DNA of 44,430 nucleotides. It comes from GCA-2737665 sp044344795. GTDB lineage: Bacteria > Bacteroidota > Bacteroidia > Palsa-965. This document shows, in pieces, positions 17,194 to 25,527 of the stretch; the stretch's first letter is position 1; each line of letters begins with the position of its first letter. The notes below the pieces were generated by a model. That model was given only the letters and a program-made list of their open reading frames with translations. It did not search any database and had not been told where the DNA came from. A program made the position numbers and the translations under genes. The stretch is from assembly GCA_044344795.1 (NCBI GenBank), contig JBIJCF010000029.1, forward strand, positions 1 to 44,430, written 5' to 3'.

Positions 17194-17370
17194 ACAAAGA
17201 GATTACGAGAATATAGTAATCGCGGTTATTATTTTCGCCAAGCATTTTTTCAAACCGTTTTCCACAAACAATCATCATGGTGTGGAATTCCATTATTCGT
17301 TGCATCTTTTATTAGCATCGAGGAATTGTTAAATAACGTAACATTCTTGCGGCTTACACGTTATTCTATG

Positions 17371-17378
17371 TAAATTTG
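17371..17378 (+). promoter_or_regulatory. -7 promoter box TAAATTTG for the DUF4175 operon
   Basis: A perfect TAnnTTTG, 17 bases before the ATG at 17396. It heads the four-gene operon running to 21989. Confidence 0.65.
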
Positions 17379-17395
17379 GTAGTCACGGAAACGAC

Positions 17396-20300
17396 ATGAA
17401 CAACTCAAACAACAGCTATAACCTGCTTCTTAATAAGCTCGACGAGTTTATCAGGAAGTATTATAAGAATCAATTGATTCGTGGCGCGTTGTATACCACC
17501 GGCTTGGTCATTACTCTTTTCCTAACCATCAGCATTCTGGAATATTTCGGTCGCTTCGATACATTGGTGCGTTCGATATTATTTTGGAGCTTCTTGGCGA
17601 CAACAGGATACGTCTTAACCCGATTTATTGCACTGCCCCTATTTCGACTCAATAAGATCGGCAAAACGATAACACATGCCGAAGCGGCTGCCATTATCGG
17701 AAAACACTTTGGTTCGGTTCAGGACAAGCTTCTTAACGTATTACAGTTGCAACAGTCAGAACAGCCGTCCGGAATAAGCGCAGATCTTTTACAAGCGAGT
17801 ATCGACCAAAAGATTGCAGAATTAAAGCCAATTCCATTCGCTGCCGCAGTCGATCTGAGTGAAAACAAGCGATATGTGAAATATGCCGCAATTCCTGTGG
17901 TGCTCATGTTAGCCATAGTTTTCACCAATTCAAGATTAATCACCGAAAGTTCCCGTCGACTCATTAATCACACCGAATACTTCGAAGAAGAGGCGCCGTT
18001 CATATTCAACATTACCAACGGAAAGTTGGAAACAGAGGAAAACAAGGACTTTGAGCTAAATGTGAAATTGAAAGGAGAAGAAATTCCCGACGTGGTTTAT
18101 TTAATGGTGGACGACAACGAATATCGTCTCACAAAAAACGGCACAATCGACTTCTCTTTCCTGTTTCGCAAGGTTCAGCAAAACAAAAAATTCCGTTTAA
18201 AGGCAGATGGTTTCCTGTCCAGAGAATATGAGTTGAATGTATTGCCGTCTCCCATGGTGCTGAATTTCGATGTGGCATTGGAATATCCGGCGTACCTCAA
18301 GCGCGCCAATGAAACCATTAAAAACACCGGGGATCTTGTTGTTCCGGCAGGCACAAAAGTGAAGTGGCTGTTCAATACGAAATCCACGAAAAACCTTACC
18401 ATGAAGTTGGGCGATTCTTTATACAAACTGAATCCTTCAGACGACAATAAATTTGCGTTCTCTCGAAAAATGATGGGCAGCGCTGCTTACACCATTGTTA
18501 CTTCTAACGAGTTTGTGCAAAGCAGCGACTCCATCAAGTACCACATCAACGTTACGCCGGACTTGTATCCGACTATTGCTTTAGAGGAGAAACGCGACTC
18601 TGTTTCTCGACTGCGCTTGTATTTTACGGGCGAGGTGAAGGACGATTACGGTTTCAATCGTATGCAATTTGTGTTTGTACGACAGTCCTACAAGGACACT
18701 TTGGGAAACACCATTCCGGAGCGCGTAACTTCGGTTCCAATTCCCCTGTCGAAACAGTCGAATCGTGAGAATTACTATTACTACTGGGACTTGAGCAATT
18801 TGGGCATATCTCCGGGCGAACAACTCTCCTACTATTTCGAGGTTTGGGATAATGATGGCGTGAACGGACCGAAGTCAACACGGACGCAACAAATGGTGTA
18901 CAAAGCACCAACGGAAAAGGAGTTGCAGGAACAGTTTGAAGCCAACAATCAACAGATTGAGCAGAAGTTGGAAGAAAGTTTGGCCGAATCCAAAGCACTG
19001 CAAAAGGAAATCAATGATCTGAACAAAAAGATCATGGAGAAGAAAAACACAACGTGGGAAGACAAGCAGAAAATGAAGGAATTGACGGCACGTCAACAAG
19101 CCTTGCAACAAAAGATTGATGAATTGAAGCAAATGAATGCGGCTAATCAGGCGCAGCAACAGGAGTTTCAGAACGACCCTCAAACTCAGGCAAAACAGGA
19201 AGAAATGAACGAACTGTTCAACCAGCTTTCTGCTGAAGAGATGAAAAAAATGTTGGAAGACATTCAAAAAATGATTGACAGTTCCAACAAGGAAAAGACT
19301 CAGCAAGACCTCGATCAAATGAAGCAAAATAATGAGGACATGCAAAAGGATCTTGATCGTACGTTGGAGTTGTTCCGCCAGATGCAGGTAGAGATGAAAA
19401 TGGACAACCTGATTCAAAAGCTCGACAATTTGCAGCAACGCCAGGATTCATTATCAAAACTTACCGAACAGAAAGGCGCGGACAATAAAGAGATGAAAGC
19501 CGCCCAGGATTCACTGAATAAAGAATTTGATCAACTGCGAAAGGAAATGGACGAGTTATCTGAAATGAATCAGAAACTCGAGAATCCGAATGACATTCCT
19601 AACACCGATATTCAGGAGATGCAGATTCAGCAGCAACAACGGGAGGCATCTCAAAACTTAAATCAAGGCGGTAATAAAAAAGGAGCCGCCAAGAATCAAA
19701 AAAGTGCAGCGGATCAGATGAAGGAAATGTCTGATCAGATGAAACAAGCACGGGAACAAATGCAGCAAGATCAGCAGGAAGAAGATTTGCAGGCGATACG
19801 ACAACTGTTGGATAATTTGATCAAGTTGTCGTTCGATCAGGAGGCGTTGATGGTTAAAGTTAAAAATACCGGGGTGAACGATCCGCAATATCCGGCCCTC
19901 GCGAAGGAACAGAAACGCCTGCAAGATGATTCAAAGGTGATAGAAGACAGCTTGCTGGCATTAAGCAAACGCAACCCGATGTTGTCGCCGTTGGTGAATA
20001 AGGAAATAACGGCTATTAAATACAACATGGGTCGTTCTAAAACTGCATTAAACGAAAGAACTCCGGGGGAGGCGCAGTATCGCCAACAGTTAGCAATGAC
20101 GTCTATTAATAATCTTGCATTGCTTTTGAACGAGTCGTTGGAAAGTGCTATGCAGCAAATGAACCAGCAGGGAAAGAATCCTTCTGAATGTAAAGGTGGA
20201 AATTGTAAGAAACCGGGGCAGGGACAGAAGAGTAAACCGGGAATGTCTCAGTTGATGCAAATGCAAAAGGGCATAAATGGCAAAATGCAACAAATGCAGA

Positions 20301-20734
20301 ATGGTACAATTCCTATGAATGCTGAGGAATTGGCAAAAATGGCAGCACAACAGGAGTTTATTCGTCGTGCCATGCAGGAAGCATTAAAGAATAGTCCGAA
20401 TCAGGGTGGAGGTCCTGGCGGGGATATTCCATCCAAAATGGAACAAACTGAACAGGACCTGGTGAACAAGCAGATTAATGCGGAAACAATTCAGCGCCAG
20501 CAAGAAATTCTGGATAAAATGTTGGAATTCGAAAAAGCAGAGAAAGAAAAGGAGCAAGACGACCAGCGACAGTCAAATGAAGCAAAAGATTACAATTTAA
20601 GTAACCCTATCGGCTTTTTTGAGTATAATAGGGAGAAACAGCGTGAGGCGGAATTGTTGCGTACAGTGCCCCCTGCCCTTTCTCCTTATTACAAATCTAA
20701 GGTGAGTATTTATTTCAATGGTGTGAACCAATAG
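17396..20734 (+). CDS. large DUF4175-type membrane protein with long Gln/Met/Lys-rich coiled coil
   Basis: The 1112-residue protein has two N-terminal membrane helices (about 30-48 and 60-82) and a third near 160-182. A beta-rich extracytoplasmic region with Ig-like segments spans about 200-500. From about 510 to 1080 it is extremely rich in Gln, Met, Lys and Glu with heptad-like patterns (QQKIDELKQMN, EMKKMLEDIQKM, QQMNQQGKN), predicting very long coiled coils and low-complexity linkers. This matches the DUF4175 family of Bacteroidota. Its function is unknown to me. The gene for a GHKL ATPase follows after six bases. The coiled coil may be a structural or assembly element at the envelope. 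Confidence 0.85.
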   Translation: MNNSNNSYNLLLNKLDEFIRKYYKNQLIRGALYTTGLVITLFLTISILEYFGRFDTLVRSILFWSFLATTGYVLTRFIALPLFRLNKIGKTITHAEAAAIIGKHFGSVQDKLLNVLQLQQSEQPSGISADLLQASIDQKIAELKPIPFAAAVDLSENKRYVKYAAIPVVLMLAIVFTNSRLITESSRRLINHTEYFEEEAPFIFNITNGKLETEENKDFELNVKLKGEEIPDVVYLMVDDNEYRLTKNGTIDFSFLFRKVQQNKKFRLKADGFLSREYELNVLPSPMVLNFDVALEYPAYLKRANETIKNTGDLVVPAGTKVKWLFNTKSTKNLTMKLGDSLYKLNPSDDNKFAFSRKMMGSAAYTIVTSNEFVQSSDSIKYHINVTPDLYPTIALEEKRDSVSRLRLYFTGEVKDDYGFNRMQFVFVRQSYKDTLGNTIPERVTSVPIPLSKQSNRENYYYYWDLSNLGISPGEQLSYYFEVWDNDGVNGPKSTRTQQMVYKAPTEKELQEQFEANNQQIEQKLEESLAESKALQKEINDLNKKIMEKKNTTWEDKQKMKELTARQQALQQKIDELKQMNAANQAQQQEFQNDPQTQAKQEEMNELFNQLSAEEMKKMLEDIQKMIDSSNKEKTQQDLDQMKQNNEDMQKDLDRTLELFRQMQVEMKMDNLIQKLDNLQQRQDSLSKLTEQKGADNKEMKAAQDSLNKEFDQLRKEMDELSEMNQKLENPNDIPNTDIQEMQIQQQQREASQNLNQGGNKKGAAKNQKSAADQMKEMSDQMKQAREQMQQDQQEEDLQAIRQLLDNLIKLSFDQEALMVKVKNTGVNDPQYPALAKEQKRLQDDSKVIEDSLLALSKRNPMLSPLVNKEITAIKYNMGRSKTALNERTPGEAQYRQQLAMTSINNLALLLNESLESAMQQMNQQGKNPSECKGGNCKKPGQGQKSKPGMSQLMQMQKGINGKMQQMQNGTIPMNAEELAKMAAQQEFIRRAMQEALKNSPNQGGGPGGDIPSKMEQTEQDLVNKQINAETIQRQQEILDKMLEFEKAEKEKEQDDQRQSNEAKDYNLSNPIGFFEYNREKQREAELLRTVPPALSPYYKSKVSIYFNGVNQ

Positions 20735-20740
20735 AAAACA

Positions 20741-21163
20741 ATGACGGAAGTCCGCATTACTGATAAGAAAATGAACATAGCCTCCTCTTCAGAAAATGTT
20801 CTGCTTGTAGAAACATTGATCAATGACATTTGCCGCGACAGCAGTATTCCCGAAGATTATTACGGTAACATACTCGTTGCCGTTACGGAAGCGTTTAATA
20901 ACGCGGTTCAACACGGCAATAAACTAGATCCTTCCAAGAATGTTGAGTTTAACGTTCATGTAGATCAGAAGAACGTTCAGTTTACAATTAAGGACCAAGG
21001 TCCCGGATTCGATTTTAATAATCTACCCGACCCAACCAACCCGGAAAATATCGAAAAGCCCAACGGCAGAGGCGTTTTCTTAATGCGCCAGCTTGCCGAT
21101 AAGGTTGAGTTTGCGGATAATGGGGCTAAGGTAGTTTTGGGATTCACGATTCCCGCCAATTAG
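20741..21163 (+). CDS. anti-sigma-factor-type ATP-binding protein (RsbW/SpoIIAB-like HATPase)
   Basis: The 140-residue protein consists of a single GHKL ATPase domain. The N box EAFNNAVQHGN lies near residues 50-60, the G1 box DQGPGFD near 85-91 and the G2 box GRGVFLMRQLAD near 108-119. There is no membrane or sensor domain. RsbW-type proteins bind ATP and act as serine kinases that regulate an anti-sigma antagonist. No STAS-domain partner or sigma factor is adjacent, so the partner is unknown. It lies between the DUF4175 gene (six-base gap) and ybeY (two-base gap), in one operon. Confidence 0.9.
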   Translation: MTEVRITDKKMNIASSSENVLLVETLINDICRDSSIPEDYYGNILVAVTEAFNNAVQHGNKLDPSKNVEFNVHVDQKNVQFTIKDQGPGFDFNNLPDPTNPENIEKPNGRGVFLMRQLADKVEFADNGAKVVLGFTIPAN

Positions 21164-21165
21164 TT

Positions 21166-21600
21166 GTGACAGGAGTTTCTTTCCATTTCCCGGAAGTTAC
21201 TTTTACTTTCAAACATCGCGCTTTAACTAAAGAGTGGTTAGTTGCTGTTGCCAAATCTGAGCGATATCGCTGCAGGGAGCTTCGTGTCATTTTTGTTGAT
21301 GATGAATACTTGTACGAGATGAACAAATCATTTCTAAACCACCATACTTACACGGATATTATAACTTTCGATCTTAAGGAAACTGACGCCAAGGAAGTTG
21401 TTGGTGAATTGTATATCAGCGCAGATCGTGTTAAGGAAAATGCTGTCAAGTTTGGCGTATCGTTTAGAACCGAATTAGATCGTGTTATGGTGCATGGTTT
21501 GCTGCACTTGTTAGGTTATAAAGACATAGGCAAGGGCGATCAGATGGTAATGCGTAAATTAGAAGACAAATATTTAAAACGAAGAACATGGCCAATTTAA
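21166..21600 (+). CDS. ybeY: endoribonuclease YbeY (rRNA maturation)
   Basis: YbeY is a metal-dependent endoribonuclease needed for 16S rRNA 3'-end maturation and ribosome quality control. The 144-residue protein has the core motif HGLLHLLGY with metal ligands His110 and His114. The third ligand position, usually His in an H-x3-H-x5-H pattern, reads Asp in GYKDIGKGD, a variant I believe is common in Bacteroidota. The start is a GTG two bases after the preceding stop. The next gene starts 13 bases inside its 3' end. Confidence 0.9.
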   Translation: MTGVSFHFPEVTFTFKHRALTKEWLVAVAKSERYRCRELRVIFVDDEYLYEMNKSFLNHHTYTDIITFDLKETDAKEVVGELYISADRVKENAVKFGVSFRTELDRVMVHGLLHLLGYKDIGKGDQMVMRKLEDKYLKRRTWPI

Positions 21601-21989
21601 CAAAGCTTAGTTTGATTTTGATTGTTGTGGTTTTGTCTGCTTTCCAGCAGGCACCTGCTCCCGCCCTTTCTCCACAAATGCAGAAGCTGTGTAAGGTTTG
21701 GACGTTTACCGGTTCTGAAGCCTGGGGAGTTGTTGCCGAACCTACGGCCGAACAAAAGAGCGACAGAATAGAGTTCAAGACAGATATGTCTTATAGTTGG
21801 ACTTACAACGGAAAAGTGGAGTCCGGAACTTGGACAAGTGACAAATCTGCGGTTTGGGTAAGTTTGAAAACTTCTGATGGCGTCACAAAGCGACTTAAGG
21901 TAGTTAAGGTTGACGCTACTAGTTTAGAGATAGACTATAAAGATCAAGATGATGTGCACAATATGTTGCGATATAAAAGCAGCAACTAA
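21588..21989 (+). CDS. small secreted lipocalin-like protein
   Basis: The 133-residue protein has a signal peptide (hydrophobic LSLILIVVVLSAF, cleavage near AFQQ). The mature part of about 110 residues has the pattern of a small lipocalin-like beta-barrel: an early KVWTFTG motif, then alternating strands (YSWTYNGKVESGTWTSDKSAVWVSL). Such proteins are common in Bacteroidota and of unknown ligand. It overlaps ybeY by 13 bases, showing tight operon packing, and is the last gene before a strong terminator. The fold assignment rests on strand pattern and the W-x-x-x-G segment only. Confidence 0.75.
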   Translation: MANLTKLSLILIVVVLSAFQQAPAPALSPQMQKLCKVWTFTGSEAWGVVAEPTAEQKSDRIEFKTDMSYSWTYNGKVESGTWTSDKSAVWVSLKTSDGVTKRLKVVKVDATSLEIDYKDQDDVHNMLRYKSSN

Positions 21990-22000
21990 TTATAGATAAG

Positions 22001-22020
22001 GCGCCGAAAGGCGCTTTTTT
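22001..22020 (+). terminator. Rho-independent terminator ending the DUF4175-ybeY operon
   Basis: Stem GCGCC / GGCGC with a GAAA tetraloop (22001-22014) followed by six T (22015-22020). The last T is also the first base of the parS-like site. Confidence 0.9.
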
Positions 22021-22035
22021 GTTTCACGTGGAACG
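22020..22035. promoter_or_regulatory. parS-like site, imperfect (TGTTTCACGTGGAACG)
   Basis: Fourteen of 16 bases match the ParB binding site TGTTTCACGTGAAACA, and 14 of 16 match the perfect palindrome at 24175-24190. It lies between the operon terminator and mnmG. No ParA or ParB gene is in the window. Confidence 0.7.
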
Positions 22036-22103
22036 TTATAGTTTTCACCCAAACGGTGTGAATAGATGACAATATTTTAGGGCTTCTTTACTAGTGTTCT
22101 GCA

Positions 22104-22111
22104 TACATTTG
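22104..22111 (+). promoter_or_regulatory. -7 promoter box TACATTTG for mnmG
   Basis: A perfect TAnnTTTG, only four bases before the mnmG ATG at 22116, implying a leaderless transcript. Confidence 0.7.
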
Positions 22112-22115
22112 CAGC

Positions 22116-23993
22116 ATGAGTAGTGCTTTGTTCAGAGAATATGACGTGGTTGTTGTTGGTGCAGGTCATGCAGGTTGTGAAGCCGCAGCTGCAGCAGCAA
22201 ATATGGGGTCTCGCGTTTTATTAATCACGATGAATATGCAAACGATTGCCCAGATGAGCTGTAATCCTGCGATGGGCGGTGTTGCTAAAGGGCAGATTGT
22301 GCGTGAAGTTGATGCTCTCGGCGGATACAGCGGGATAGTTACTGATAAAACAGCAGTTCAGTTCCGAATGTTGAATAGAAGTAAAGGTCCTGCCATGTGG
22401 AGTCCTCGTGCCCAAAGTGACCGTTGGCGGTTTGCAGAGGAGTGGAGGTTGATGTTGGAACAAACACCCAATGTTGACTTTTGGCAAGACATGGTTTCCG
22501 GTTTAATTGTGGAGAATGATGTGGTCAAAGGTGTTGTAACAGGAATGGGTTTAGAGGTTCGTGCTAAGGCTGTTGTCTTAACCAATGGCACTTTCTTGAA
22601 TGGATTAATCCATATTGGCGACAAGCGTTTTGGTGGCGGAAGAACGGGGGAAAAGGCAGCAACAGGAATCACGGAGCAGCTTATTGATTTGGGTTTTGAA
22701 AGCGGAAGAATGAAAACGGGAACACCTCCGCGTGTAGATGGACGCAGTCTGGATTATTCAAAGATGGAAGAGCAGCCCGGTGATGATGCTCCGGAAAAGT
22801 TTTCATACAGTGATGAAACAACACCTCTGACGAAACAGCTTCCGTGTTATATTACCTATACCAACGATCAGGTTCATGATATTCTTAGAACGGGGTTTGA
22901 AAAGTCGCCCATGTTTACGGGTAGAATTGTTGGACGAGGCCCACGTTATTGCCCGTCTATAGAAGATAAAATTACTCGCTTCGAAGAACGCAATCGTCAC
23001 CAAATTTTCGTGGAACCGGAAGGGTGGAATACAGTGGAGATTTATGTAAACGGTTTCTCTACGTCGTTGCCGGAAGATGTACAGTACAACGCCTTGCGTT
23101 TGATTCCGGGATTTGAGAACGTGAAGATGTTCCGTCCGGGCTATGCAATCGAGTACGATTATTTTCCCCCAATTCAATTGGGTTCAACACTTCAGACTAA
23201 ACGCATCGAGAACCTCTATTTTGCGGGACAGATTAACGGAACTACCGGTTATGAAGAGGCTGCTTGTCAAGGATTGATGGCGGGTATTAATGCCCATCTT
23301 AAGATTAACAATAAAGCGCCGTTGGTTTTGTCGCGTTCTGAAGCGTATATCGGAGTGTTAATAGACGATTTGGTAACCAAGGGAACGGATGAGCCGTATC
23401 GCATGTTTACCTCAAGGGCCGAATACAGAATATTGTTGCGTCAAGACAATGCGGATATTCGTTTAACGCCAAAGGGTCACGAGATTGGACTTGCCGGTCG
23501 AGATCGCCTGGAGCGAGTAAACGAAAAGGTTGCAGCTTCTGCCAATATTGCAAAAATGTTCAGAGGGACCAGCGTTGAGCCGGGGGACATTAACCCGTTT
23601 CTGGAGTCAATAGGATCCTCACCAATTAACCAAAAGGTGAAGTTCATTAGCATTTTGTCTCGTCCTGGAGTTGGCGTTGAGCACTTCGTGGAACATGTGC
23701 CCGGGGTGGCCGAGTTCCTAAATAACTATCGAAAAGAAGATATTGAACAGTCCGAAATCAGCATGAAATACGAGGGCTATATTCAGCGGGAAAGTGAACT
23801 TGCCGACAAAATGATTCGCCTGGACGGATATCCACTGGACAAAGACCTCGATTATTCTCAATTATCTTCTCTTTCTGCTGAAGCAAGAGAGAAGCTAAAC
23901 AGCATCAAACCATCCACTGTTGGACAGGCATCTCGAATAAGCGGAATTAGCCCCGCAGACATTTCGGTGCTGATGATCTATCTCGGCAAATAA
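22116..23993 (+). CDS. mnmG: tRNA uridine-5-carboxymethylaminomethyl modification enzyme MnmG (GidA)
   Basis: With MnmE this FAD protein installs the 5-carboxymethylaminomethyl group on U34 of several tRNAs, using glycine and a folate carrier. The 625-residue protein starts with the FAD-binding motif VVVVGAGHAGCEAA at about residues 11-24 and contains the family segments SCNPAMGGVAKG (about 49-60), FGGGRTGE and TGTPPRVDGRS. The helical C-terminal MnmE/tRNA-binding domain is complete. mnmE is not in the window. The gene is monocistronic by sequence: its own -7 box, a terminator 30 bases downstream, and a parS-like site on each side. In many bacteria gidA lies near oriC. Confidence 0.96.
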   Translation: MSSALFREYDVVVVGAGHAGCEAAAAAANMGSRVLLITMNMQTIAQMSCNPAMGGVAKGQIVREVDALGGYSGIVTDKTAVQFRMLNRSKGPAMWSPRAQSDRWRFAEEWRLMLEQTPNVDFWQDMVSGLIVENDVVKGVVTGMGLEVRAKAVVLTNGTFLNGLIHIGDKRFGGGRTGEKAATGITEQLIDLGFESGRMKTGTPPRVDGRSLDYSKMEEQPGDDAPEKFSYSDETTPLTKQLPCYITYTNDQVHDILRTGFEKSPMFTGRIVGRGPRYCPSIEDKITRFEERNRHQIFVEPEGWNTVEIYVNGFSTSLPEDVQYNALRLIPGFENVKMFRPGYAIEYDYFPPIQLGSTLQTKRIENLYFAGQINGTTGYEEAACQGLMAGINAHLKINNKAPLVLSRSEAYIGVLIDDLVTKGTDEPYRMFTSRAEYRILLRQDNADIRLTPKGHEIGLAGRDRLERVNEKVAASANIAKMFRGTSVEPGDINPFLESIGSSPINQKVKFISILSRPGVGVEHFVEHVPGVAEFLNNYRKEDIEQSEISMKYEGYIQRESELADKMIRLDGYPLDKDLDYSQLSSLSAEAREKLNSIKPSTVGQASRISGISPADISVLMIYLGK

Positions 23994-24021
23994 ACTAACA
24001 TAGAAACAAATAATATCATCA

Positions 24022-24042
24022 GGGGCGAAAGCCCCGTTTTTT
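24022..24042 (+). terminator. terminator after mnmG
   Basis: Stem GGGGC / GCCCC with a GAAA tetraloop (24022-24035), then GTTTTTT. Confidence 0.85.
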
Positions 24043-24174
24043 GTGTCAATGTGTGCGTTTTCTTTTCATTGCGATCTATATATAAATTAAGTCATTATAT
24101 AAAAACAAGCAAATCAAATAGTTATAAATTATTAAAATTAATTTTATAAATGCATATTGCCTCAACATTGTATT

Positions 24175-24190
24175 TGTTCCACGTGGAACA
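24175..24190. promoter_or_regulatory. parS site, perfect 16-bp palindrome (TGTTCCACGTGGAACA)
   Basis: The 16 bases form a perfect inverted repeat and match the parS consensus TGTTYCACGTGRAACA recognised by chromosomal ParB. A chance occurrence is negligible. It is non-coding, 88 bases before the next ATG. Together with the site at 22020 it brackets mnmG. Confidence 0.88.
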
Positions 24191-24255
24191 CAAAATGTTG
24201 AATATTTTGTTAATAAAATATGCGATAAATTTTTACCTAAAACAATGTAAATCAG

Positions 24256-24263
24256 TATAATTG
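24256..24263 (+). promoter_or_regulatory. possible -7 box TATAATTG for the methyltransferase operon
   Basis: One mismatch from TAnnTTTG, 14 bases before the ATG at 24278. Weak, because the region is AT-rich. Confidence 0.3.
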
Positions 24264-24277
24264 TATTATAATTAAAT

Positions 24278-25156
24278 ATGAAAAAGATAGACATTTGCCC
24301 AATTTGCAGTTCTGCCTCACAGGCGCCATTTTTGGTCTGTAAAGACTACACGGTTTCTAAAAAAGACTTTACCATCGTTACCTGCGGCGGCTGCGGCTTC
24401 GCGTTTACTTCGCCTAGACCGGCGGATGCCGACTTGGGTTCGTATTACCAATCTGAAGAGTACATATCGCACTCCAACACATCGAAAGGTTTAGTCAGCA
24501 AGCTGTACCAAATGGTTCGAAAGCGTACCTTGGCAGCTAAACTTCAAATGATCAATACGCGCGCACCAAAAGGTGCGTTGTTGGACATTGGTTGCGGCAC
24601 CGGAGAATTCCTGAACGAGTGCAAGCTTAACGGCTGGCGCGTGCAGGGAATTGAACCGGGAGAGGCTGCCAGAAACGCAGCGTCGTCCAACTACGGCTTA
24701 TCTGTCGGAGAAGAATCGGCGATTGATGACCTGGCAGAGGCGTCCTTCGAAGTCATTACCATGTGGCACGTTATGGAGCACGTTCCAAACCTTGTTGGTC
24801 GTGTGCAACAACTGAAGCGTTTATTAAAGCCGGGAGGCTTGCTCGTTATTGCGGTTCCGAACAGAAACTCACACGATGCCGGATATTATGGCGCGCAATG
24901 GGCGGCGTACGATGTGCCAAGACACCTTTGGCATTTCCGCCCGCAAGATATGAAGCGCTTGCTCGAGCAAGGCGGATTTAAGTTGGCAGAAACGTTGCCG
25001 ATGAAATACGACAGCTACTACGTATCTATGTTGAGCGAGAAATACAAAACCGGCGCTGTAAATTATCTGTCTGCGGCATATCGTGGTTGGGTTTCAAATT
25101 CCAAGGCGGGCAAAGATCGTTGGTCAAGTCAAATCTATTTGTTCCGCCACGCATAA
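24278..25156 (+). CDS. class I SAM-dependent methyltransferase with N-terminal zinc ribbon
   Basis: The 292-residue protein begins with a zinc-ribbon-like module, CPIC at Cys7/Cys10 and CGGC at Cys36/Cys39 within CGGCGFAFTSPRP. The SAM-binding domain follows with LLDIGCGTGEF (about 101-111), an acidic residue at the end of beta-2 (GIEPG) and MWHVMEHVPN after beta-4. This is the Methyltransf_23 type with zinc ribbon common near surface polysaccharide and sugar-modification genes. The substrate is unknown. Its stop overlaps the next start (TAATG), so it is coupled to the DUF486 gene. Confidence 0.88.
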   Translation: MKKIDICPICSSASQAPFLVCKDYTVSKKDFTIVTCGGCGFAFTSPRPADADLGSYYQSEEYISHSNTSKGLVSKLYQMVRKRTLAAKLQMINTRAPKGALLDIGCGTGEFLNECKLNGWRVQGIEPGEAARNAASSNYGLSVGEESAIDDLAEASFEVITMWHVMEHVPNLVGRVQQLKRLLKPGGLLVIAVPNRNSHDAGYYGAQWAAYDVPRHLWHFRPQDMKRLLEQGGFKLAETLPMKYDSYYVSMLSEKYKTGAVNYLSAAYRGWVSNSKAGKDRWSSQIYLFRHA

Positions 25157-25524
25157 TGAAAGGTCTGTTCAGCATCGGCTTGTTGGTGGTTTCCAATGTG
25201 TTCATGACATTGGCGTGGTACGGCCACCTGAAGTTCAAAGATTGGCGCTGGTTTGAACAGGCCGGGCTGTTTGCGGTAATCCTGATTAGTTGGGGCCTGG
25301 CATTTTTCGAGTATTGTTTTCAAGTGCCGGCTAATCGAATCGGATATTCAGGAAACGGCGGCCCGTTCTCAATGGTTGAATTAAAAGTAATCCAGGAAGT
25401 GGTTTCGTTGCTGGTGTTTGCGTTTTTCGCCGTGGTTGTTTTTAAGACGGAGGCGCTGCGATGGAATCACTTGCTTGGATTTGTATTCCTGGTGTTGGCC
25501 GTATATTTCGTGTTTAAGAAATAA
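25156..25524 (+). CDS. DMT-type small membrane protein (DUF486)
   Basis: The 122-residue protein has four hydrophobic helices (about 3-20, 33-52, 70-90, 96-118). Motifs NVFMTLAWYGHLKFK and WGLAFFEYCFQVPANRIGY are the signatures of the DUF486/DMT-related family, half-size relatives of drug/metabolite transporters. The start at 25156 overlaps the previous stop (TAATG), whereas a longer frame would run back through the methyltransferase gene. Three bases separate it from the PLP enzyme. The transported substrate is unknown. Confidence 0.9.
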   Translation: MKGLFSIGLLVVSNVFMTLAWYGHLKFKDWRWFEQAGLFAVILISWGLAFFEYCFQVPANRIGYSGNGGPFSMVELKVIQEVVSLLVFAFFAVVVFKTEALRWNHLLGFVFLVLAVYFVFKK

Positions 25525-25527
25525 GCG

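Larger units (their letters stand above)
24043..24277. other. very AT-rich intergenic region containing parS
   Basis: There is no gene in this stretch. It is nearly all A and T apart from the parS palindrome in its middle, and its low GC would fit easily bent or melted DNA. No second DnaA box was seen. Confidence 0.6.

Noticed and set aside
17258..17266. DnaA-box-like TTTTCCACA upstream of the DUF4175 operon
   Set aside because: A single one-mismatch box without neighbours; not evidence for an origin.
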